From Treponema sp. (GTDB lineage: Bacteria; Spirochaetota; Spirochaetia; Treponematales; Treponemataceae), in the NCBI GenBank assembly GCA_014804005.1, contig JAAVAP010000013.1, positions 324,302 through 388,301 of the forward strand: a stretch of 64,000 nt of DNA, read 5' to 3'. The number at the start of each line of letters is the position of its first letter. Within the stretch, counting starts at the first letter, position 1. Below, one piece after another: positions 45,301-52,717 of this stretch. The position numbers were made by a program, and so were the translations under genes. The notes under the pieces were generated by a model, which did no database searches, was not told where the DNA came from, and saw nothing but the letters and a program-made list of their open reading frames with translations.

Positions 45301-46117
45301 AATCGAAAATGGAATCGACATTCCGAACGTCAACACAATCATAATCGACCGCGCCGACATGTACGGAGTCTCGCAGCTCTACCAGCTTCGCGGGCGCGTC
45401 GGACGGAGCGACCGAAAGGCATACGCATATCTTTTTTATCCCGAGCACAAGGTTCTGAGCGAAATCGCGATGAAGCGGCTTCAAGTAATTTCGGATTTTA
45501 CTGAACTCGGATCGGGATTTAAAATCGCGATGAAGGACATGGAAATCCGCGGAGCCGGAAATTTGCTCGGGCGCGACCAAAGCGGCAACGTCTATTCCGT
45601 GGGCTTCGACATGTACCTGCGGCTTTTGAACGAGGCTGTCGAGCGACTTTCGACTTCGGAATACATTCCGCAAAGCGAAGTGCTTATGGAACTTGAGTAC
45701 ACGGGATTCATTCCGGATTCATACGTCCAAAATCCCGAGGAAAAAATGGAAATATACAAGAAGATCGCGGGAATCACGAGCCGCGCGGAAATCGACGCGG
45801 TTTACGGTGAACTTTTGGACAGATTCGGCGGCGTTCCCGACGAGGTCATGAGCCTTTTGACGCTTTCGGAAGTGCGCATAATCGCGGATTCTCTTTTCAT
45901 CACTTCGATAAAGGAAAAAGGCGGCGTTACGAAAATCGAATTCGGCAAGGTGGGCAACATCAACATCGACCGCCTGATGTCGCTCATAAAGGAAAATCCG
46001 GGCACGATACGGCTGGACGCGGCGCACCCGAACATGATAATAATGCAGACCGGGAAAATCGGCCTCAAGGAAAAGAGCGCGTTCATTTCCGAAAAATTGG
46101 AAAGGCTCGCGAACTAA
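42380..46117 (+). CDS. mfd: Transcription-repair coupling factor
   Basis: A 1245-residue translocase that removes stalled RNA polymerase and recruits UvrA. The N-terminal UvrB-like part is followed by the RNA-polymerase-interaction domain (LNPGDYVVHANYGIGLFKGIE). RecG-type helicase motifs come next: GDVGYGKTEIAMRAAF, IIDEEQRFGV and LRGRVGRSD. The C-terminal domain is complete. A Ser/Lys-rich insert near 285-320 makes it longer than usual. The ATG at 42380 starts MNTLDANF. The 5' half is crowded with the octamer TATCGCAA read in several frames. Confidence 0.95.
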   Translation: MNTLDANFLNQKLKKWQEMNSAAQDICDKKISLPAQVEGLCGALPSFFVSQFVAKKISQKIIATQYGSSEDLARSLDFLAIAPSEKDVLEISQDLKSAIPDARIFQMPWWGTIPYRAMGKGSAVFGERAAFLAKLSQAENSFANKAPRIFIASQRAFLSPLPNPESVARLAIALKKGQSIETETLSARLSQIGYTRVPKVSVPGEFALRGEVLDIFAPSENDAFRITLDFDKIEKIKTFSAETQSTISSVEKILVPPMKEVLFDESTVARLRKKIEEYERNAIGGENLENTSNCLQKDTKSAKNGTSLESFKKDSGEKKVFLSFTEKAREVLEERLCELEISGSAAGEELFYPVLFDEKYSLLDYIGKNSTVFYYDYDRQKNAMGALQREFDATYKKARVEEPVFPPFMTLFDFDEILSQHESSIFFRTLHSENLDEAGENLIASDSNENAEGGKSAFQKSQVRLSFQSQNSQSFFGNINYLKEQLSRLKGEGYAIFIFCDNENQAQRISQILGDEILSQEKGAENSGEIILIPQAISQGFSIASEKILVIQENEIFGRRKRVPKSIHSAKSRAIDTFVELNPGDYVVHANYGIGLFKGIERVKSAGQERDYIKLEYADEDIAFVPIEQANLVQRYIGNEGEKPRLDRIGSKAWENRKNRVKQAVEELAQKLIDLYSRRKASRGFAFPKDNEWQAAFEAAFPYEDTADQITVTQEIKEDMERDVPMDRLICGDVGYGKTEIAMRAAFKAVLGGKQVAFMAPTTILAEQHYETCLERFKNFPVTIKVLSRFVSASEQKKTLESLKSGGVDILVGTHRIIQKDVQFKNLGLMIIDEEQRFGVKDKERLKVMKNNIDCLAMSATPIPRTLHMSFLKIRDMSLLTTPPQNRQAIETVIDPYDDERVAKAIRLEVERGGQVFFLHNRVETLEETRRHLEQVVPEMTVDIAHGQMSSDELDDIFRRFKLGGFHVLVSTTIIENGIDIPNVNTIIIDRADMYGVSQLYQLRGRVGRSDRKAYAYLFYPEHKVLSEIAMKRLQVISDFTELGSGFKIAMKDMEIRGAGNLLGRDQSGNVYSVGFDMYLRLLNEAVERLSTSEYIPQSEVLMELEYTGFIPDSYVQNPEEKMEIYKKIAGITSRAEIDAVYGELLDRFGGVPDEVMSLLTLSEVRIIADSLFITSIKEKGGVTKIEFGKVGNINIDRLMSLIKENPGTIRLDAAHPNMIIMQTGKIGLKEKSAFISEKLERLAN

Positions 46118-46175
46118 AAGGATTTGTGAATGAAGCGAAATGCGAAAAAGGGAGGAAAGTTCCCGGATTGGCTTT

Positions 46176-46203
46176 ACTTCCTATAACGCGCATTCTGTAA
46201 ACA
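46176..46203 (+). other. dif-like XerCD site, left end of prophage
   Basis: ACTTCCTATAA (XerC arm), CGCGCA (centre), TTCTGTAAACA (XerD arm). The arms match the Bacillus subtilis dif as I recall it at 10 of 11 and 9 of 11 positions. The right arm lies inside the element, so it should be phage-derived. Confidence 0.88.
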
Positions 46204-46238
46204 AAATATTTTGTACTGTTTACAAATACTATTATACA

Positions 46239-46370
46239 CTACTTGAAAAACTTGTCAAGTAGTTTTTGAAAAAATTTTAAAAATTTTTTTAAAACAAACA
46301 AAATAACCACAATCATAAAAACAGTAACAATCAAACTCATAAACGAACCAGTAACGCTTGGATTATTCAT
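46239..46370 (-). CDS. 43-residue single-helix membrane peptide of the prophage
   Basis: MNNPSVTGSF, then a hydrophobic helix (MSLIVTVFMIVVILFVL), then an amphipathic basic tail (KKFLKFFQKLLDKFFK). The architecture resembles toxic type I toxins, holins or lysis peptides. It is served by the only fully consensus promoter in the element, 6 bases upstream of the ATG, so the mRNA is probably leaderless. In the integrated state it reads out toward mfd; in a circular genome it would read on into the other phage genes. Confidence 0.6.
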   Translation of the reverse strand: MNNPSVTGSFMSLIVTVFMIVVILFVLKKFLKFFQKLLDKFFK

Positions 46371-46376
46371 AATTCG

Positions 46377-46405
46377 ATTATAAATCGGCTTGCGCCGATT
46401 GTCAA
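46377..46405 (-). promoter_or_regulatory. Consensus phage promoter with operator in the spacer
   Basis: On the minus strand TTGACA (46400-46405), a 17-base spacer and TATAAT (46377-46382): both boxes perfect. The spacer is nearly filled by the palindrome AATCGGCTTGCGCCGATT (46383-46400), so a repressor bound there would shut the promoter. Confidence 0.85.
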
Positions 46406-46900
46406 CACCTAATACAAATGTTTTTATACTTTTCGACTTCTTACTAATGCATATCAAGGAATGCATTAGTAAGAAGTCAACAAGAAATTTTTTACGTGCA
46501 TTTGTATAGTATTATTTCATACATTATGTTTATCCTTGTCGCAAGATTTTAATCACTTTGGACTTTCCCACAAGGTGGAAAAACGCTGGCGTTTGGAGCG
46601 CCGCGTTTTACCACCATGTGGAAAAGGAAGACTGGATAAGGGTTATAAAACGAAACATTAAATCGCACGTATTTATCGCACACGTAATTTTAATTTTATA
46701 CGCGCGCGTTTTTTACGTGCGTCAAGGGAAGTTATCGTGAAATGTTTTGAGAGCCGCAGGGGGGCTAAGACCCCCCCCGCACCCCCCCCCGACAAGGGGA
46801 AAATTAAGAATTCAACTCATACGTGCTTTCGCACGTAATTTAAAAAAAGGGGCGACACTCCGGCGGTTTAACTCCCCTAGTACCACCCCTCTTCAGCAAC
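46406..46900. other. Non-coding region of the prophage: hairpins and ACGTGC sites
   Basis: No gene is supported here. It contains a perfect 18-bp inverted repeat with an 8-base loop (46435-46478). A second hairpin (46574-46615) pairs GGTGG, AAAACGC and GGCG with their complements, with one mismatch and one bulge. ACGTGC or GCACGT occurs at 46494, 46665, 46715, 46821 and 46831, the last two forming a hairpin. A G/C-run hairpin lies at 46755-46780. This is the likely replication or packaging origin and regulatory region. Confidence 0.55.
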
Positions 46901-47335
46901 CTAATCCAACTTATCAGAAGCAAAACCAGTCTGCTTGTCAAGGTAAGACTGACGTTGCTCCGCAAGAGCGCGTTCCGCGAACGCTTTCTGCTCCGCGTTG
47001 TACTTCCTTGTCTCATCCTCGGCAATCTGCTTCAACTGCTCTTGAATCTTCTGAACGTCCGCTTTGTCAAGCTTGCCACCACGAAGCTGAACAATCAAAG
47101 GAGTTACAGGGTCATCGTCAGGAACAACGCCATCGGCATAATCATAGGCGTTTTTGGTATTGCCCATGTCCTGATTCAAATCACCTGCCTCGATCTCGGA
47201 CTGAATCCGCTTGAAGTCGTCATCGCGAACAATGTCGGAATAAGTCTGCTCAAACTTAGGCAAATCGTCGCAACGGTGAACAACAGGATAAGACTTGCGC
47301 TCAACTTCATTTTCTTCATTCTTGAACAGGGACAT
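46901..47335 (-). CDS. Microvirus internal scaffolding protein (VP3)
   Basis: 144 residues, hydrophilic and helical, starting MSLFKNEENEVERKSYPVVH. DDDPVTPLIVQLRGGKLDKADVQ and the Gln/Lys/Glu-rich C-terminal helix fit gokushovirus scaffold proteins, which guide procapsid assembly and then leave. GGAGG precedes the ATG at 47335; the frame runs upstream but through the neighbouring gene. Last structural gene in the unit. Its start overlaps the lipoprotein gene by 20 bases. Confidence 0.8.
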   Translation of the reverse strand: MSLFKNEENEVERKSYPVVHRCDDLPKFEQTYSDIVRDDDFKRIQSEIEAGDLNQDMGNTKNAYDYADGVVPDDDPVTPLIVQLRGGKLDKADVQKIQEQLKQIAEDETRKYNAEQKAFAERALAEQRQSYLDKQTGFASDKLD

Positions 47336-47528
47336 ACAAATCCTCCAATTTGGGAATGTTGACAGGAACGGTGATTTCAGTATTCTTGTCAACATAGACA
47401 TTCGCGCCGTTGTCGGCGGAAACGCAACCAGTGAGAAAAGACTGGACAAAGAGCAAAAGAGCCGTGATAATGCTCTGAATGCAGATTTGAAGAGCCTTCC
47501 ATTGTGAATCAGTAAGTTTGAAACTCAT
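47316..47528 (-). CDS. Small phage lipoprotein
   Basis: 70 residues. A hydrophobic segment (LQICIQSIITALLLFVQSFLTGC) ends in the lipobox LTGC, followed by VSADNGANVYVDKNTE. Lipidation would place it in a membrane of the host. Similar small lipoproteins or membrane peptides occur in many microviruses and may act in lysis or superinfection exclusion. GGAGG lies before the ATG, 10 bases after the VP1 stop. Confidence 0.68.
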   Translation of the reverse strand: MSFKLTDSQWKALQICIQSIITALLLFVQSFLTGCVSADNGANVYVDKNTEITVPVNIPKLEDLYVPVQE

Positions 47529-47538
47529 ATAAAACCTC

Positions 47539-49518
47539 CTAGAATCCAAACGTATTTGGTGTTGACTGGAACGGCAGGGCGCGGACACAAGAAACATCGC
47601 TAGCAAACTGCAACTTGAACGCAGGTTGCTTCGTAAAAGCCAAAAAATCGCGGCGCACGTTCGCAGGGCTCATTGAGACGAACTCCGCGGAAAGTTTAGG
47701 AAGTGAGGTAAACTCACGAGCCTGAACATAAGCGGAAAAAAGCTTGTCCGTACCAGCAGGAAGAGAGAACAAACCACCTGCAACGTTACGGCGTTGCTTG
47801 AGGTAAGCCAATCGCGTCTGATAGCCTGCAAGTCCTTTGTCGGTCGCTTCGTTACCAGTAACGAACAATTCACGGTTGAGAATAGGCTCATAACCAAGGT
47901 TAGCATATTCGGGGTAGAAAATCTCGCTTTGGTGCGTGTCAGTCCAAACGCGGTCAATTCCCTGCGTATAAACAACCTCGGGAGAGATAATCATTAAGCC
48001 CATGATATAGCCGTAATCGCGAGAATCGAACTCAAAGACATGTCCTTGTCCGCTCGCGCTTCCCATTCCTGCCTGTGTTCCAAGCGGCGAAGAGGAATCG
48101 CCTTGCGAGGTCTGCAAGACCTGACCAAAAGACACGACATCGGAAGTTCCGCCAAGATAGACAGGCTCCCATTCGGGAGACTTAGGACTTGAATTGAAAT
48201 GGGCGCGAATCAAAGCGTTATAGTTGCCGCTGGCGACGGCGTTGCGTTCCTGCCAAACAGAAAGAGCAAGCATATTGCGCAAAGTGTTAGCCGTCAAAGA
48301 AGCATGAATCTTGCCAGTGGCGTTGTTTACCTTGATAGAACCTTTCGGAAGAACCTTGGTAAACAAAGTATACCAATTATTCAAATAAGAAACTCCGCTG
48401 GCTTGGGAAATATGCTGAACAAGAAGAGCAGGATGCGAAGTATCAGTAGGAGGAGCGTTTGGAGCATTCGGAATATTCCACCAAGCAACCTGTGAAACGG
48501 GATCTGAATCGGTAGCAGGATTAGAAGAACCAACAGGATAGGGCTTAGAGTCTTTCGAAGCACGGGAAACCTGATATTCCGCTTCCTCGCCAGAGAAAGT
48601 AAGAAAATTTTCCAATTCCTTGACCAAGAATTCAATGTCGGCGGAAGCGGGCTGACCGCCACGGACAAGCCAAGGCTTCGCGGAAGTGAAATAGTCATTC
48701 TCGTAGCAAGCGTAGCGCAACTGGAGCAAATCGACGACAGTGTCATCGACTTTCGGAACATAGTTCGCCTTTACCTGCGAGACGGAAGCGACAGAGCCAG
48801 TAGGAACGAAGAACAATCCTTGCTGATTGTTCGTATGTCCAACATTACTGGCGGCGTAGTCAATGCGCCATTCGTCAGCCAAATCGTCGGGAAACCAAAC
48901 ATGATTGTCAGTGAGAAGATTCACGGGCGCATAGTTGTCGCGATAAATCTTCTGATACATCATGAACGGCAGGACGTTATAGCCAGTCGTAAGGCGGTTG
49001 ACGTTGGGAACGGTAGCGACACCATTCTTACAATAAGGCAAGAAAATCGCGTCAGAAGCAGAAGTCTGGTCTGAAACGAACTTCGCCTTAATTCCGAGGA
49101 ACGAGGCAAGACCCATAGGAACGGTCTTGCGCTCGCCATCGCGCGGAGCGTCCAAATCGGCGGCGGAAACGGTCGGAATCTGCATTTCAATGCTTCCACT
49201 GCGCCCCTTGGTAACAAAAGATTCCCAACCTTTCCAGAGAGCGGACATCTTGCAGAAATACCAGTGAGTACGAACACGATAATTGTTCATCGGAGGAACT
49301 GCAAGCGGCAGGGTGTCAAGAAGATAGCGAACCGACAAAGAAATGTGGTCGCTCGGGAAAACGGGAAAAAAGTCCACGGGATAGATTCCGCCAAGGTCGA
49401 TTGTCGTCATATTTTTACGAGACAAATCAAACTTAGAACGGGGCACACGGGGCTTTTCGTCAACGTCAAAGATCGTGTTGTTCGTTCCAAGACGTGTAGA
49501 AAGTTGTGTTTGCGGCAT
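47539..49518 (-). CDS. Microvirus major capsid protein (VP1)
   Basis: 659 residues, longer than the roughly 530-560 usual in gokushoviruses. The N-terminal RSKFDLSRKNMTTIDLGGIYPVDFF...VPPMNNYRVRTHWYFC is a clear VP1 signature, as are DYGYIMGLMIISPEVVYTQGID and the region near EYANLGYEPILNRELF. Extra length in the middle (about 290-400) may form surface loops. GAGG precedes the ATG. Forms the T=1 capsid shell. Confidence 0.95.
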   Translation of the reverse strand: MPQTQLSTRLGTNNTIFDVDEKPRVPRSKFDLSRKNMTTIDLGGIYPVDFFPVFPSDHISLSVRYLLDTLPLAVPPMNNYRVRTHWYFCKMSALWKGWESFVTKGRSGSIEMQIPTVSAADLDAPRDGERKTVPMGLASFLGIKAKFVSDQTSASDAIFLPYCKNGVATVPNVNRLTTGYNVLPFMMYQKIYRDNYAPVNLLTDNHVWFPDDLADEWRIDYAASNVGHTNNQQGLFFVPTGSVASVSQVKANYVPKVDDTVVDLLQLRYACYENDYFTSAKPWLVRGGQPASADIEFLVKELENFLTFSGEEAEYQVSRASKDSKPYPVGSSNPATDSDPVSQVAWWNIPNAPNAPPTDTSHPALLVQHISQASGVSYLNNWYTLFTKVLPKGSIKVNNATGKIHASLTANTLRNMLALSVWQERNAVASGNYNALIRAHFNSSPKSPEWEPVYLGGTSDVVSFGQVLQTSQGDSSSPLGTQAGMGSASGQGHVFEFDSRDYGYIMGLMIISPEVVYTQGIDRVWTDTHQSEIFYPEYANLGYEPILNRELFVTGNEATDKGLAGYQTRLAYLKQRRNVAGGLFSLPAGTDKLFSAYVQAREFTSLPKLSAEFVSMSPANVRRDFLAFTKQPAFKLQFASDVSCVRALPFQSTPNTFGF

Positions 49519-49578
49519 TTTAATACCTCATAATACAAAAACTTTAATAAAAAAGCCGCTCAACGAGCGGCTATAAGA

Positions 49579-49869
49579 CTACTGATTCCTCAATTTCGCC
49601 TGCTGTTCAGGCGTGAGCGGGTCGACTTTGTTTTCAGGGAACTTGTAAGCATTCCAATCGACAGTACGCTTTTCACAAGGAGTGAAAAACGCGCCATCTT
49701 CAACAGTGCCAAGAAAGACATATTCCATGTCGTCAACAACGAAAGGGAATATCCGCTTGAGAGATGGCATATTGTCACGGATAAGAATGCCATCATTAGC
49801 CGCCATAGACACGGCATTGACAGAACCGCCGTCAACCTTGTTGACGAGCGCATAAAGATTGGTTTTCAT
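49579..49869 (-). CDS. Microvirus VP5-like non-structural protein
   Basis: 96 residues, starting MKTNLYALVNKVDGG. The central YVFLGTVEDGAFFTP and location between Rep and VP1 fit the small non-structural protein usually called VP5, possibly DNA-binding. GGAGG lies inside the Rep 3' end; the start abuts the Rep stop. Confidence 0.72.
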   Translation of the reverse strand: MKTNLYALVNKVDGGSVNAVSMAANDGILIRDNMPSLKRIFPFVVDDMEYVFLGTVEDGAFFTPCEKRTVDWNAYKFPENKVDPLTPEQQAKLRNQ

Positions 49870-50835
49870 TTAAGAAACCTCCAACAATATATTAACAAGT
49901 CCGGAAACGCTGACAGCGTTATTCTTCCGAACAACTGTGTTCACAGGGAAACTATAATCGTGAAAAACAGTCTCACGGCGCGAGACGGCTTTCCAATATT
50001 CATTCTCTTCACGGTTACGGATCGTACGCCAATGATAATCATCATAGGACTTATAGCCTTGAGGCTTCGCGACAGTCTCATAAATGTTACGCTCGCGATC
50101 AATACGCTCTTCGTCAAGGCGAACGATGACATCTTTGTCAAGGTTGAAATACTTGTTCTTGTAATATTGCGGAACTGGAAGCATTTTCTGACCGAACTTC
50201 ATCATGCCAAACTTGGCGATATTCCATTGCTGGGCACGGAAAAGACCAGAGCCAAAACCTTTGGAAATCATCACAAAAGGACTTTCGCGACCAGTATCAA
50301 AATAAGCGGCATCCGCATGCTTACCAAATTCCTGCTTGGAAAGATATTTAATGACGTAACGGATACAGCCCTGCTTTACAGGGAGGACAGAGACCGAACC
50401 GTTACGCCAAGACTTCAAGAGCATAGAACGAGTTACACTCGGAGAAAGACCGAAAAATATCACGTGGTAATGGGGACGCTTGAACTTATCGCCATACTCG
50501 CCGCTCGCGACAAAAGTAAAATTCTTATCAACGTCCTTGGGAAAAATGACGCGGGAATTTTTAAGATTATGGCGGATAGTGTCAATATACCTATGCAAAT
50601 GGTTTCGCCGTAGAGTAGGCTTGTAAAAACCATTCTCAAAGGGCAAATGGTTGTCGTCATAAGTGAAAGTAACAAATGCGGCGGTACGATGGTTGTTGTA
50701 TTCCCACTTGGCGCGCTGTTCCATCATGGAGACCTTTGAAGCGCGGCAACACATGCACTTGCCGCAGGGAATCGGAACGGGTCGCTTTTTCCAGTCGAGA
50801 ACGTGCGGAAAAAATGTGGGATTCGAACAAGCCAT
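49870..50835 (-). CDS. Microvirus replication initiator (VP4), HUH endonuclease
   Basis: 321 residues. A Cys-rich N-terminus (PCGKCMCC) precedes the HUH motif RPHYHVIFFG (H122, H124) and the tyrosine motif RYVIKYLSK (Y160, Y164). It nicks one strand at the origin and starts rolling-circle replication. I use the ATG at 50835 with GAGGTG upstream; it overlaps the previous stop (TAATG). Intact. Confidence 0.93.
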   Translation of the reverse strand: MACSNPTFFPHVLDWKKRPVPIPCGKCMCCRASKVSMMEQRAKWEYNNHRTAAFVTFTYDDNHLPFENGFYKPTLRRNHLHRYIDTIRHNLKNSRVIFPKDVDKNFTFVASGEYGDKFKRPHYHVIFFGLSPSVTRSMLLKSWRNGSVSVLPVKQGCIRYVIKYLSKQEFGKHADAAYFDTGRESPFVMISKGFGSGLFRAQQWNIAKFGMMKFGQKMLPVPQYYKNKYFNLDKDVIVRLDEERIDRERNIYETVAKPQGYKSYDDYHWRTIRNREENEYWKAVSRRETVFHDYSFPVNTVVRKNNAVSVSGLVNILLEVS

Positions 50836-51344
50836 TAAAACAACACCTCTAAATCTTGAGAACAATACTCAAAAACAACATCAAGCCAACATTCAATAGT
50901 CTCTTTCTCAACTTTCGACCATTCGCCATACAAGCGTTCGTCAGTCCACGAGCGTTCCATAGCGCGGCGCATCGCGCTAGTTTTAGGAACAAAGTTAATA
51001 CAAAGGATATGAACCGAATTACGAATCTTGCAAATGCAAATGCGAACCTTTTTAGCAGTAAAATTGAAAAGCAGGTGAGGAAATCGATTAATCTCATTAT
51101 CAAACTCAACGTAGCGCGCAACAGAGGGCGCAATTTGAATAGTCTCGCGGCGTTCAAAACGCTTATAGACACGCTTGCAAATGTCGTTGAGAATCTTGAC
51201 GGACTTCATGACGGTTTTCAACTCACTGTCAAAAAACAAACAATGCTTATCCAACAAATCAATCAATAGGGGGGTGGAAGAATAATCAACGTCCTTGAGA
51301 AACTGCTCAACTTCCTTGTCTTTCTTCTTAATCGCCTTGTTCAT
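50835..51344 (-). CDS. Phage protein of unknown function between VP2 and Rep
   Basis: 169 residues, not recognised. Basic N-terminus (MNKAIKKKDKEVEQF), then helical, with CICKIRNSVHILCINFVPKTSAMRRAMERSW in the middle. No known motif. GGGAG precedes the ATG, 5 bases after the VP2 stop; its stop overlaps the Rep start by one base, so expression is coupled. This position is empty in the simplest gokushoviruses. Confidence 0.7.
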   Translation of the reverse strand: MNKAIKKKDKEVEQFLKDVDYSSTPLLIDLLDKHCLFFDSELKTVMKSVKILNDICKRVYKRFERRETIQIAPSVARYVEFDNEINRFPHLLFNFTAKKVRICICKIRNSVHILCINFVPKTSAMRRAMERSWTDERLYGEWSKVEKETIECWLDVVFEYCSQDLEVLF

Positions 51345-51349
51345 TGAGA

Positions 51350-52126
51350 TCACTCCCATTCGACTTTTGACAAATCAATTTGACTTAAATCTGTAATACC
51401 TTTTTTTGCCATCTTTTTAGCATTCTTAATAAACTTTTTGGCAAACTCAACAGAAGTGCCAAGCCAAGCGGCAACAGAAGTAGCACCGTTGTCAAGAAAT
51501 TCAATAACAGATTTAGAAGAATGCAAACGTCCAGTGAGTTTGTTATACTGTCGAACGAACTCATTTTCGAATTCCTGCTTGTCAGACATAGCATTATCAT
51601 AACGGCTTTGAGCACTACGAACATCTTTAAGAGCATCATTATTCGCAGTCGCAATAGCAGACTGCGTATCGGCATTCAACTGGGCATTAGCCTTGGCAGT
51701 ATCCGCCTGAATCTCGGCGACTTCCTTGGAAGCCTTGGCGTTAGTCTCGGCAACTTCCTTGGCAGTCTCGTTGGATTCCTTGGCAATCTCATTTTCGGAC
51801 TTGAGTTGAGTTTTCTGCAAATCAAGTTCTTTCAACGCGTTCAACTGACCAAAAGCAACGTCAGTACTGGCATTTTGAGCGGAAACTCCGCTAACGCCAG
51901 TAGCACCAGCAGAACCAGCGGCAAGAATGGGATTCAAACCAGCTTTCGCCATGTCGTCAACGCGAATCTGCGTTTGATTCAAATCATAGTACTTTTGCCA
52001 TTCAAAAGCTTCACGTTGTAATTTATTCTGCCGAATAGACTGGGTAGTGTTAATAAGATTAAAGGCATTCTGCCAATAACCTTGCTTGACATCATTAGCT
52101 GCACTAATAACAGATCCAATAGGCAT
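51350..52126 (-). CDS. Microvirus DNA pilot protein (VP2)
   Basis: 258 residues. The segment NQTQIRVDDMAKAGLNPILAAGSAGATG contains AGLNPILA, a hallmark of VP2. It is followed by a long Ala/Glu/Lys-rich coiled region (residues about 85-175) that could form the DNA-delivery tube. GAGG precedes the ATG at 52126. Confidence 0.88.
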   Translation of the reverse strand: MPIGSVISAANDVKQGYWQNAFNLINTTQSIRQNKLQREAFEWQKYYDLNQTQIRVDDMAKAGLNPILAAGSAGATGVSGVSAQNASTDVAFGQLNALKELDLQKTQLKSENEIAKESNETAKEVAETNAKASKEVAEIQADTAKANAQLNADTQSAIATANNDALKDVRSAQSRYDNAMSDKQEFENEFVRQYNKLTGRLHSSKSVIEFLDNGATSVAAWLGTSVEFAKKFIKNAKKMAKKGITDLSQIDLSKVEWE

Positions 52127-52140
52127 TTTCAAAACCTCAC

Positions 52141-52374
52141 TTAAAATATTTCCTGCTCAACAGGAAATTCCTTTGACTTGTCTTTCAACAATTCAAAGCG
52201 CAAATCTATTTCACTTTTCAGAGGCGAAAAGCAAATATCAGAAAAAAAATCTTTGTCTTCCAAGGCGCGGCGAAGCGCGCGGGAAACAAACCTTGTAAGC
52301 ATCTGCGGGTACATAGCCTGAAAAGAAATGTAATCCGTAGAATCAACCGAACAGTTAATTTGTCTTTTTGCCAT
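52141..52374 (-). CDS. Small phage protein, unknown
   Basis: 77 residues starting MAKRQINCSVDSTDYISFQAM, hydrophilic. Not recognised. No strong ribosome-binding site; its start overlaps the 3' end of the upstream small gene by 20 bases, so it may be translated by coupling. It lies 14 bases before VP2. Confidence 0.55.
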   Translation of the reverse strand: MAKRQINCSVDSTDYISFQAMYPQMLTRFVSRALRRALEDKDFFSDICFSPLKSEIDLRFELLKDKSKEFPVEQEIF

Positions 52375-52525
52375 ATACAACATCAACAAAAGGAGCGTTA
52401 GAAAGACATGCGGCACAACGACCGCAAGAAAAATACACAAAGCCAAAAGGAACTTTATAAGCAACAGGTTTGACACACTTGCGAATACGAAACTTACGCT
52501 TCTTTTTTATTATTTTTTTATTCAT
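52355..52525 (-). CDS. Small basic Cys-containing phage protein
   Basis: 56 residues starting MNKKIIKKKRKFRIRKC, very basic, then FVYFSCGRCAAC: with the earlier Cys it has four cysteines that could bind zinc. DNA or RNA binding is plausible. Overlaps the 64-residue gene by 8 bases. Confidence 0.5.
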   Translation of the reverse strand: MNKKIIKKKRKFRIRKCVKPVAYKVPFGFVYFSCGRCAACLSNAPFVDVVYGKKTN

Positions 52526-52712
52526 AAAAAAAACCACCATTCTTATTTGCTTTTTTTTCAACAGCATAAAAATCATAATCAAAATATCCCAAATCATCAG
52601 AAAGATGATGTTTGAGAAGACTACAAGCAGAATCATAACTTTCCGCAGGAATCTCAAAAACTTGAGAAACTGGAAAACAAGGAGTATAAACACGAAAAAT
52701 AAAAGAAATCAT
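52518..52712 (-). CDS. First phage gene after the right dif site, unknown
   Basis: 64 residues starting MISFIFRVYTPCFPVSQVF; compact, no membrane helix, ending KKANKNGGFFYE. Not recognised. Its ribosome-binding site AGGAAG is part of the XerC arm of the dif-like site (complement of 52718-52724), so the attachment site also serves translation. Confidence 0.55.
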   Translation of the reverse strand: MISFIFRVYTPCFPVSQVFEIPAESYDSACSLLKHHLSDDLGYFDYDFYAVEKKANKNGGFFYE

Positions 52713-52717
52713 TTTAC

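Noticed and set aside
44075..45673. 532-residue frame antisense to mfd
   Set aside because: Mirror of conserved helicase codons; no motif of its own.
46435..46478. 18-bp inverted repeat as transcription terminator
   Set aside because: Perfect stem but no T-run in the direction of phage transcription; kept only as part of the structured region.
46558..46740. 60-residue plus-strand frame in the phage non-coding region
   Set aside because: Opposite to all phage genes, covers the 46574 hairpin, and has no ribosome-binding site.
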